From positions 1 through 45,338 of the forward strand of contig CAIKNA010000030.1 of assembly GCA_903828645.1 (NCBI GenBank): 45,338 nt of DNA, in the 5' to 3' direction. Origin of the DNA: an uncultured Bacteroidales bacterium (lineage in GTDB: Bacteria; Bacteroidota; Bacteroidia; Bacteroidales; FEN-979). The translations under genes and the position numbers were made by a program. Position 1 is the stretch's first letter, and the number at the start of each line of letters is the position of its first letter. Below, in pieces: positions 15,948-23,223 of this stretch. The notes below the pieces were generated by a model. The model saw only the letters and a list, made by a program, of their open reading frames with translations. It was not told the DNA's origin and made no database searches.

Positions 15948-16730
15948 CTAATACGCCGTCACCGCGTACCAGATATTCGGTCGCCCGGCATCATCCAGAA
16001 CCTTTACATGGCCCTGGTATTCATTTACCACTTTAAAAGAACACTCCTCCCCGTCGCTGTCATCGTTCGTGGAAACATTTGGAACACTTTCCCGTACCAA
16101 AACCCAGGCCCAGCCATCTCTGATTTCAAACAACTCCATATGGGTGATTGCAGCCCCTTCAGTTTCATTATTTTTCAAACAGACGACAATTGCTGAATCG
16201 AGGGAAGGGTGCGTCCTTAAATTCAGGCAGGAATGCAACAGGTTGACACCGATATTCAAATGATTTCTCCTGTCTGTCTTTCCATTATAGTTGATAAAAT
16301 TTCCGTTCTTTTCCAGGAAAGCCAGGTAGGTTGTGAAAACAAAGTCGCTGGCAGCAAGTTCATCAAAATCAACCCATACTCCCCCGTCGATGGTCCTGGT
16401 GCAAATTTTAAACCTGGTGTCTTTTATCTGGTAGACTTTGAGGAGCATATAATCGTAACCGCCCATGTAGACAAAATCAAACGGATCGATCTTTGGGAAT
16501 TTTTCCCCGAAGATTCTGATCTCCCCATTAACCAAATAACACTCTTTCCCCGTTTTGGCGGTCAATCCTATTATTGATGCAACATTGTTAATGGGGATCC
16601 TGATAAACCCGATCCCCCAGCTTGTGGTATCATGAACCGGATACATGATCCCGCAGGGATTTTCCGACCTCAGGTTCAGTGAAAGGAGGACGATTGCAAG
16701 GAGCAATAGAGATATTTTCAATTTTTCCAT
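15948..16730 (-). CDS. secreted hypothetical protein with a bacterial SH3-like C-terminal domain
   Basis: The 260-residue protein has a clear signal peptide (Lys-rich start, then SLLLLAIVLLSLNL). The middle part is not recognised. From about residue 165 to 225 the pattern CLNLRTHPSLDSAIVV...MELFEIRDGWAWVLV matches SH3b (SH3_3) repeats, in which a LNVRxGPS start is followed about 40 residues later by GWxxV. SH3b domains bind peptidoglycan or other surface polymers. It follows mutS2 by 21 bp and ends the ricT-gldH-mrcA-mutS2 cluster, so a cell-envelope role is plausible. No catalytic motif was seen. Confidence 0.7.
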   Translation of the reverse strand: MEKLKISLLLLAIVLLSLNLRSENPCGIMYPVHDTTSWGIGFIRIPINNVASIIGLTAKTGKECYLVNGEIRIFGEKFPKIDPFDFVYMGGYDYMLLKVYQIKDTRFKICTRTIDGGVWVDFDELAASDFVFTTYLAFLEKNGNFINYNGKTDRRNHLNIGVNLLHSCLNLRTHPSLDSAIVVCLKNNETEGAAITHMELFEIRDGWAWVLVRESVPNVSTNDDSDGEECSFKVVNEYQGHVKVLDDAGRPNIWYAVTAY

Positions 16731-16751
16731 AGAATCGCACTTATTTGAAAA

Positions 16752-19175
16752 TCACCTGAAAGAGACGATGGTAATTCCGGCCCCGCCTGCCTCAAGTGGG
16801 GCATCGCGGGCTGATTTCACCTCCTTCTGTGAACGAAGATAATCCCGGGTAACCTGGCGTAAAACCCCGTTTCCTTTCCCATGCAAGATCTGCACTTCAT
16901 GGATAGAACATAAAATAGCATCATCAATGTAGCGTTGCAGGAGCGCAAGCGCCTCATCCACCCTGCTTCCGCGCAGATCCAGGGTGAGAGAAAAATTAGT
17001 GAGTTTGGTGTTCAGGTCGTCAAAGTACGTTTGAAAACGATGCGGTTTTGCTTCGCTCCCAATCAAACCTGGGATGATTGCCGGGGAATGTGTCTTTTCT
17101 GATTTTGGATTTTGGATTTTTGATTTCAGATCGGGCCTTTCAGCCTTTGCAAATTGCATTTTGATTTTTGCATTTTGAAATTCACCTCCCGGTTCCTGCA
17201 ACAATTTTTCCTTTAACCCGGATAGTTCAACCCTGATCTCTTTGGTTCGGTTTTTTTCAGCCTGGGATTCCCGGATTTCCTTAATGGTTTTTTCAATGAT
17301 TTTATTTGAATTATCGAGCAACTGACGGGCCTCTTCCCGAGCTTTATCAAGGATATCCTTCTTTTTTGCCCCAAGGTCGGCATTCAGTTTCTCGTATTTT
17401 GAGATCAACTCGGCCAGGAAATCATCAGCGACTTTTAATTCCGTGTTTTTTTGAGTAATCTCCTGCTTTTCGACCTCAAGATTTTGCAGCTCCCGGTCGA
17501 AATCAAGCTGGCTTTTGCCCGTTTTCAATTTTGCATTTGTCAGTACATCATTGGGAAACCCTATGGCCTGGGCGATTTCGAGCGCAAACGAACTTCCGGG
17601 TTTCCCGATTTTCAACTGGAAAAGTGGTTTCAGTTTTTTCAGGTCATAAAGCATGGCGCCATTCACGATACCCTGTTCGCGGGCAGCCAGCAACTTGAGA
17701 TTTGAATAATGTGTCGTGACAACTCCCATGGCCAACCTGGCATTAAGCGCCTCAAGGGTGGCTTCAGCAATGGCACCTCCCAGCGAAGGATCGGTACCTG
17801 TTCCCATTTCATCAATAAGAAACAGCGAATGATCATCCATGTTTTCAATGAAATATTTCAGGTGGAGGAGCTTTGAGGAATAGGTGCTCAGGTCATTGTC
17901 GATCGATTGTTCGTCGCCGATGTCGATAAATATTTTATGAAAAATGCAAAATTCAGAATCCTCACGCACGGGCGGAAGCAATCCGCTCTGGAACATCAGC
18001 TGCACCAGTCCGACGGTTTTCAGACATACCGACTTACCCCCGGCATTCGGTCCGGAAATAATTAAAATACGCTGGTCATGATTCAAAGCGATGTCGAGCG
18101 GTGTAATCTCTTTCTTTTGTTTCTGATGTGAAAGGAATAAAAGCGGGTGGATCGCCCGATGCCAGGAAAAGGATCCCGCTGGATGTTCGCTGTTCTCGCC
18201 GGAAGGCAATGATTGGAGCGGGATGGCGGATGCAGGATGGTGGATCGGGTTGGTGGCATTGATCGAAAGGGCGAACCGGGCTTTTGCACGGATGAAGTCA
18301 ATCTTTCCAAGGAAATGGTAGGCATGGATGAGCATGTCTATCTCCGGCCTGACAATTGCGGCAAATTCAATGAGGATTCGTATGATCTCGCGCCGTTCGG
18401 CATAGTCGAGTTCCCTGATCTCGTTGTTGGTCTCGAAAATTTCGGCAGGTTCAACGTAAACCGTGTGCCCGGTGGCAGATTCATCGTGAACGAATCCCTG
18501 GATCTTGCGTTTGTGGGTGCTGATCATGGGGATGACCAGCCTGCCGTTCCGGATGGTCACTTCAGCTTCATCCGGTGTCCATCCATTTTGCCGCGCCAGT
18601 TTAAAACTCTGAATGATCTTATGTTCAACTGATGACAGGAGCCGCGATTTTTCTTTCCTGATCCTGCCGAGTTCTTGTGAAGCCGAATCCCTTACCTCCG
18701 ATTTGTCATCCAGGATCCGTTCAACCTGCATGACAATCGATTTAAGCAACGAAGTCGTTGCCAGCGGAGAGTACCCGGTAATGGATTCCCCCGAATCACA
18801 CGCAAGGGAGTACAACGCGGGAAACTTCTCTTTCCTGTCGGCAAGAAATAAAAGCAGGTCATGGATGGTGGAAACCGACAATTTCAGTTCCGAGAGCTGT
18901 TCAGTCTCCATGTATGTACCTGGAATGCGGATCCTGAGCAACTCCGGAATGAGGTCATAATAATCCTGGGCCGGGAATTTCTCCTCGAATTGCAAAATGG
19001 CCTTCAGTTCAGAGGTTTGCAACAGGGAGGTGTGAATTTCTGAGGCATCGGTCGAAAACGCCATCTTCACGACCCATGCCCTCCCGAGCGTAGATAGACA
19101 ATTGTCGCTGAGCATCTGGCGGATCACATCGAATCCAAGTTTTTGCTCGAAATCGGATGGATAGTTAGAACTCAT
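16752..19175 (-). CDS. mutS2: MutS2 (Smr-domain MutS homologue), with repeat-derived segment
   Basis: The 807-residue MutS2 has a core/clamp region, then the ATPase with Walker A GPNAGGKS, Walker B LFLIDEMGTGTDP, a long coiled coil with the KOW-like region, and a C-terminal Smr nuclease domain (LDLRGSRVDEAL...EVQILHGKGNGVLR). MutS2 acts on recombination intermediates and, in Firmicutes, on collided ribosomes. It lacks the mismatch-recognition domain. Residues about 666-693 are encoded by two 7-bp repeat arrays, giving an Asn/Lys-rich stretch (KSKIQNPKSEK) between coiled coil and Smr domain. The start overlaps the end of mrcA by 11 bp. Confidence 0.95.
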   Translation of the reverse strand: MSSNYPSDFEQKLGFDVIRQMLSDNCLSTLGRAWVVKMAFSTDASEIHTSLLQTSELKAILQFEEKFPAQDYYDLIPELLRIRIPGTYMETEQLSELKLSVSTIHDLLLFLADRKEKFPALYSLACDSGESITGYSPLATTSLLKSIVMQVERILDDKSEVRDSASQELGRIRKEKSRLLSSVEHKIIQSFKLARQNGWTPDEAEVTIRNGRLVIPMISTHKRKIQGFVHDESATGHTVYVEPAEIFETNNEIRELDYAERREIIRILIEFAAIVRPEIDMLIHAYHFLGKIDFIRAKARFALSINATNPIHHPASAIPLQSLPSGENSEHPAGSFSWHRAIHPLLFLSHQKQKKEITPLDIALNHDQRILIISGPNAGGKSVCLKTVGLVQLMFQSGLLPPVREDSEFCIFHKIFIDIGDEQSIDNDLSTYSSKLLHLKYFIENMDDHSLFLIDEMGTGTDPSLGGAIAEATLEALNARLAMGVVTTHYSNLKLLAAREQGIVNGAMLYDLKKLKPLFQLKIGKPGSSFALEIAQAIGFPNDVLTNAKLKTGKSQLDFDRELQNLEVEKQEITQKNTELKVADDFLAELISKYEKLNADLGAKKKDILDKAREEARQLLDNSNKIIEKTIKEIRESQAEKNRTKEIRVELSGLKEKLLQEPGGEFQNAKIKMQFAKAERPDLKSKIQNPKSEKTHSPAIIPGLIGSEAKPHRFQTYFDDLNTKLTNFSLTLDLRGSRVDEALALLQRYIDDAILCSIHEVQILHGKGNGVLRQVTRDYLRSQKEVKSARDAPLEAGGAGITIVSFR
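17097..17131 (+). repeat. in-frame heptamer array inside mutS2 (first)
   Basis: Five units: TTCTGAT, TTTGGAT, TTTGGAT, TTTTGAT, TTCAGAT. They encode about residues 682-693 on the minus strand (LKSKIQNPKSEK), in the linker before the Smr domain. This is the class of repeat known to be read as SKIQNPKS-type peptides in many bacterial genomes. Confidence 0.82.
17146..17180 (+). repeat. in-frame heptamer array inside mutS2 (second)
   Basis: Five units: TTTGCAA, ATTGCAT, TTTGATT, TTTGCAT, TTTGAAA. They encode about residues 666-677 (FQNAKIKMQFAK). They share unit sequences with the intergenic array at 12120-12154 and lie 14 bp, two unit lengths, from the first mutS2 array, so the two are in register. 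Confidence 0.8.
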
Positions 19176-21441
19176 CGGTGTCGATTACCTGCTTTTTCTT
19201 AGTTCCTTTCACGGGACCCGGTGCATTTTCGTCGCCGCAGTCGAGGTCAACACTCAGTGGCTTTTTAGGGTAGTCGAAGTCGCGCCTGGTGTAATGAAGA
19301 GAAAGGTCGCCGTAAACACGCTGCATGTAAAGCCCCCAGATTGGCAGTGCCATGTTGGCGCCCTGTCCGAGGGTAATACTCCTGAAATGTGCCGCACGGT
19401 CTTCGCAACCCACCCATACGCCTGTAACGAGGTCGGGGGTGATACCCATGAACCATCCGTCGCTTTGGTTCTGGGTTGTGCCTGTTTTTCCGGCAATCGG
19501 GTTGTCAAAGCCATATTTATACCGAAGCCTTACACCGGTTCCTATTTCAACGACCCCTTTCATCAGCTGGATCATCAGGTAAGCTGTTTCTTCGCTGATG
19601 ACCTCCTGTGATTTGGCATTAAAAGTCTGAAGCACATTGCCGTTTTTATCTTCGATCCTGGTGATGAAACTTGGTTCGATAAATACCCCCTTGTTGGCAA
19701 AAACGCTCATTGCACCTACCATTTCGTATAAGCTTATGTCGCAGGAACCCAGTGCGATCGAATAAACCACTGGAATGTCGCTGGTTACGCCCATTTTATG
19801 AGCCATGGCTACAACCGCCTTGGGTCCGTACTTGCGGATAAGCTGTCCGGAGACCCAGTTGTTTGAATTGGCAAGCGCCCATTTGAGGGTGACCTGCTGT
19901 CCGAGTCTCTCATCACTGGCGTTTTCAGGTGCCCACACCTCCCCGTTTCCCAGATCAATCACAGGCTGAACATTTGGGTACAGAGAACAGGGAGATTCGC
20001 CCTCCTGCATCGCCAGAGTGTATAGAAAAGGTTTAAAGGTCGACCCAACCTGCCTTTTACTAAGTTTGACATGGTCATATTGAAAGAAACGGTAATTGAT
20101 TCCACCCACATAGGCTTTTACATAACCCGTTAGCGGATCCATCGACATGATCCCTGATTGGAGGTAAAATTTATAGTAACGTATCGAATCCAGCGGGGTC
20201 ATCACTGTATCGATCTCTCCCCTGTATGAAAAGACCTTCATTTTGGTCGGGACCTTAAACTCCTGAAGTATCTCCGCATCACTCTTCCCCTTGGTTTTAT
20301 AATGGAAATAACGGTCGGTCCTTCGCATGGCCGACATCATCAGGTTGTCGGTCTCTTTTTTGGCATTGCTTCCTTCAAAAGCAAACGGAGCATTCGGCAT
20401 ACCCTTCCAATGTTTGAAAAAGGCAGGCTGCAGCTCCTTGCCCAGGTACTCGAGCATGGCTGCTTCGGCATATTCCTGCATTTTATAATTGATCGTGGTA
20501 TATACCTTGAGCCCGTCACGGTAAAGGTTATAGGGGGTTCCGTCTTCCTTGGGATGTTGTGTGCACCATTCAGCCAGCACCATCCGGAGGTACTCGCGGA
20601 AATAGGTGGCAATGCCGGTGGTGTGATCCTGCAGGCGGTAGTTGGTCATATCCACCGGAAGTGATTTCAGCGAATCATATTCCGCGGCAGTGAGATAATC
20701 ATATTTCAGCATCTGGTGCATCACGGTGTTGCGCCGTTCGAATGCGCGGGCAGGATTGCGCACCGGGCTGAACCAGGTAGGCGCTTTTAAAATCCCGATG
20801 AGTACGGCAGCTTCGTCCACGCTTAACTGGGCAGGTTCCTTGTTGAAATAAGTTTTGGCTGCCGATTTAATTCCGTATGACTGACTACCAAAGTCCACCG
20901 TGTTCAGGTACATGGCCAGGATTTCATCCTTTGAATAGTTGCGCTCAAGTTTCACGGCTGTGATCCACTCTTTGAATTTGATCAGGACCGTCTCTATGAA
21001 CGACCGGTCCTGCTTGCGCGGGAAGAGGTTTTTGGCAAGCTGCTGGGTGATGGTCGAACCGCCGCCTTTTGAGGAACCGGAAGCCACACCCCAGAAAACC
21101 CGGAATATGGCGATGGCATCAATGCCTGAATGCTCTTCAAACCTGGCATCCTCCGTTGCAATCAGGGCGTTGATCACGTTTGGTGACAGCTCCTGGTAAT
21201 GGGTATTGGAACGGTTCTCAATGTAGTATTTTCCAAGCAGTTTTCCATCTGACGAGATCACCTCTGTGGCAAGGTTGCTTTTGGGGTTTTCAAGTTCCTC
21301 AAATGATGGCATTTTACCAAACACCCCGAAGGCAACCAGGATGAAAAACAACAAGATCAGGAAGACAAAAACGAGATATGAGACCCAGAATCTTTTCAGG
21401 TATTTTTTTACTTGGGCTTTGTTGACAGAAGAAGCAGCCAT
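19165..21441 (-). CDS. mrcA: penicillin-binding protein 1A (bifunctional transglycosylase/transpeptidase)
   Basis: An inner-membrane peptidoglycan polymerase of 758 residues from the chosen start. One N-terminal anchor (YLVFVFLILLFFILVAFGVF) precedes a GT51 domain with the catalytic Glu in ATEDARFEEHSGID and GGSTITQQLAKNLF. The transpeptidase domain has the active Ser in GSTFKPF (SxxK), SNN in ANSNNWVS and KTGTT. The frame is open to 21501, but its first 20 residues overlap gldH; the ATG at 21441 gives a short basic cytoplasmic tail and a 34-bp gap. It sits in a ricT-gldH-mrcA-mutS2 order. Confidence 0.95.
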   Translation of the reverse strand: MAASSVNKAQVKKYLKRFWVSYLVFVFLILLFFILVAFGVFGKMPSFEELENPKSNLATEVISSDGKLLGKYYIENRSNTHYQELSPNVINALIATEDARFEEHSGIDAIAIFRVFWGVASGSSKGGGSTITQQLAKNLFPRKQDRSFIETVLIKFKEWITAVKLERNYSKDEILAMYLNTVDFGSQSYGIKSAAKTYFNKEPAQLSVDEAAVLIGILKAPTWFSPVRNPARAFERRNTVMHQMLKYDYLTAAEYDSLKSLPVDMTNYRLQDHTTGIATYFREYLRMVLAEWCTQHPKEDGTPYNLYRDGLKVYTTINYKMQEYAEAAMLEYLGKELQPAFFKHWKGMPNAPFAFEGSNAKKETDNLMMSAMRRTDRYFHYKTKGKSDAEILQEFKVPTKMKVFSYRGEIDTVMTPLDSIRYYKFYLQSGIMSMDPLTGYVKAYVGGINYRFFQYDHVKLSKRQVGSTFKPFLYTLAMQEGESPCSLYPNVQPVIDLGNGEVWAPENASDERLGQQVTLKWALANSNNWVSGQLIRKYGPKAVVAMAHKMGVTSDIPVVYSIALGSCDISLYEMVGAMSVFANKGVFIEPSFITRIEDKNGNVLQTFNAKSQEVISEETAYLMIQLMKGVVEIGTGVRLRYKYGFDNPIAGKTGTTQNQSDGWFMGITPDLVTGVWVGCEDRAAHFRSITLGQGANMALPIWGLYMQRVYGDLSLHYTRRDFDYPKKPLSVDLDCGDENAPGPVKGTKKKQVIDTDEF

Positions 21442-21475
21442 TGGTTGAAGATCAGGAATGATAAAGTCGAACAGG

Positions 21476-21952
21476 TTATTGTTTTTCAATACGTAAACCA
21501 ATGTCGTGAATTCCGTTCAAATCATTCACGCGCATTGCTTGTTCCATGATAAACTGATAATTTCCTTTTTGGCTGAACTGAACACCCTTCTGGAATAAAA
21601 ACCGGCTGAATTTCACACTGCCCATTCCTGATCCCAGCCAACGGCCATCAAAGTCCGCGAGGGTAAGTTCGACCGTATCGCGCGCCACATGCCCGTCGGG
21701 GAAAACGGTATTCATAAACAGGAAAAGGTTGCTGTAAGGATATTCCGGGCCATTGCGTACATTCAGGTAAACGTTGTACCGTGCGACAAGGTCGGAAATT
21801 ACTGTTTTGAACTGCAACTCATTTTTTACATTCCAAATCCCTTTCTCCAGGGAAACATGCTCCTCAAAAACCCGGTTGGAATCACAGGAAACAGTTCCCG
21901 CAATCAGCAGAAGAAGCAGGAGGAGCGTTTTTTTTTCCGGGTTCACGATCAT
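21476..21952 (-). CDS. gldH: gliding-motility/type IX-associated lipoprotein GldH
   Basis: The 158-residue protein has a lipoprotein signal peptide (KKTLLLLLLLIAGTVSCDS, lipobox Cys near residue 23) and the GldH pattern: VFEEHVSLEKGIWNV, YNVYLNVRNGPEYPYSNLFLFM, TVELTLADFDGRWLGSGMGSV. GldH was defined as a gliding lipoprotein in Flavobacterium johnsoniae, but is kept in many non-gliding Bacteroidota beside RicT and PBP1A, as here, so gliding is not implied. It starts 25 bp after ricT. Confidence 0.9.
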   Translation of the reverse strand: MIVNPEKKTLLLLLLLIAGTVSCDSNRVFEEHVSLEKGIWNVKNELQFKTVISDLVARYNVYLNVRNGPEYPYSNLFLFMNTVFPDGHVARDTVELTLADFDGRWLGSGMGSVKFSRFLFQKGVQFSQKGNYQFIMEQAMRVNDLNGIHDIGLRIEKQ

Positions 21953-21977
21953 GATTCAATAGCTGGCAGCGGAACGT

Positions 21978-23174
21978 TTATAAATGGTCAAAGCGGGTGA
22001 GGTCATCCTGAACCGCACCACTTTCAAATGCGGTTTTTTTCTCAATTGCTTTTGAGAAATCTTCAAGTTTTTCAGGTAAATTGCCCTTTTTGTTCTCTTC
22101 AAGAATAAGAATCACCTGGTCCACCGGGATCGGGATAAGGTTTCCCAGATCGCTGACATAGGAGTACCAGAGGATTTTTTGAAAAATATCGGTTTTTTGG
22201 TGCACGGCATCCCCGCGCTTCAATTTCAGCCTCACATCGGTGTTCGGCATCCCTTTAATGGCATCAACATAGGTGTCGTATTCGTAGTTGAGGCAGCACT
22301 TGAGTTTCCCACACTGACCCGCAAGTTTTTGCGGGTTTAGCGAGAGTTGCTGCACCCTGGCTGAATTAGTGGTCACCGATTTGAAATCGCTCATCCAGGT
22401 GGCGCAGCATAATTCCCTGCCGCACGATCCGATTCCGCCCAGGCGACTGGCTTCCTGCCTGGCCCCGATCTGCCTCATTTCGATGCGAACCTTGAATTCC
22501 TCAGCCAGCAGTTTGATCAGCTCCCTGAAGTCAACCCGGTCCTCGGCGGTATAGTAAAAGATCGCCTTGGTGTTATCTCCCTGAATTTCAACATCATTGA
22601 TCTTCATCAACAGTCCGAGACTGTCGGCGATGGTTCGTGCCCGAAACATGGTGGATATTTCCATCTCCACCGAAGATATCCATTTTTCAATATCGGTCAG
22701 CCTGGCTTTCCGGTAAACTTTTTTAATATCCTCCGACGCAGATGAAAGGTGTTTCTTGTGTAACTGGAATCTGATCATCTCACCAACCATGCTAACAATC
22801 CCAATGTCATGGCCGGGAGAAGCCTCCACCGCCACGATATCCCCAACAACCAGTTCCAGGTCGGGGGGGGTGCGGAAATAGTCCTTGCGGCTGTTTTTAA
22901 ACCGCACTTCAACAACATCGGTGGGAACCATATGCTGTGAAACAGGAATGTCTTTCAGCCAGTCATGAGAATCGAATTTACTGCACCGGTGCTGGAATAC
23001 TGATTCGTTTTTATTGTACAGTTTAGGTGGATGGCAGCATCCACGGCTTAAAAATGGGTTATCAGGCAACTTTGACTGCCTGAACTCAAAGATATCAATA
23101 TCTTCAACAATTAATTCCTGTGGTTGTGTTTCATCGGAGTCAACCGGTATGTTTTCTATATTCTCCATATCCAT
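21978..23174 (-). CDS. ricT: PSP1-domain protein RicT (YaaT-like)
   Basis: The 398-residue protein carries a central PSP1 domain with the characteristic cysteine clusters GSCGRELCCATWMSDF and LAGQCGKLKCCLNYEYDTYV. In Bacillus RicT (YaaT) joins RicA and RicF in an Fe-S-bearing complex that guides RNase Y-dependent mRNA maturation. In Bacteroidota its partners are not established. The N-terminal 40 residues are acidic and variable, and a second ATG at codon 3 is possible. It is the first gene of the ricT-gldH-mrcA-mutS2 cluster, with a promoter box just upstream. Confidence 0.9.
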   Translation of the reverse strand: MDMENIENIPVDSDETQPQELIVEDIDIFEFRQSKLPDNPFLSRGCCHPPKLYNKNESVFQHRCSKFDSHDWLKDIPVSQHMVPTDVVEVRFKNSRKDYFRTPPDLELVVGDIVAVEASPGHDIGIVSMVGEMIRFQLHKKHLSSASEDIKKVYRKARLTDIEKWISSVEMEISTMFRARTIADSLGLLMKINDVEIQGDNTKAIFYYTAEDRVDFRELIKLLAEEFKVRIEMRQIGARQEASRLGGIGSCGRELCCATWMSDFKSVTTNSARVQQLSLNPQKLAGQCGKLKCCLNYEYDTYVDAIKGMPNTDVRLKLKRGDAVHQKTDIFQKILWYSYVSDLGNLIPIPVDQVILILEENKKGNLPEKLEDFSKAIEKKTAFESGAVQDDLTRFDHL

Positions 23175-23186
23175 TAAAAAACCTTA

Positions 23187-23194
23187 CAAAGGTA
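23187..23194 (-). promoter_or_regulatory. -7 box of the ricT-gldH-mrcA-mutS2 cluster
   Basis: TACCTTTG on the minus strand (23194-23187), 12 bp before the ricT ATG, within the 49-bp gap after alaS. It matches TAnnTTTG and would give a very short leader. It lies within CTTAC-AAAG-GTAAG, a small palindrome. Confidence 0.45.
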
Positions 23195-23223
23195 AGAAAT
23201 TCGGTTTAAACAGCCTGACTATT

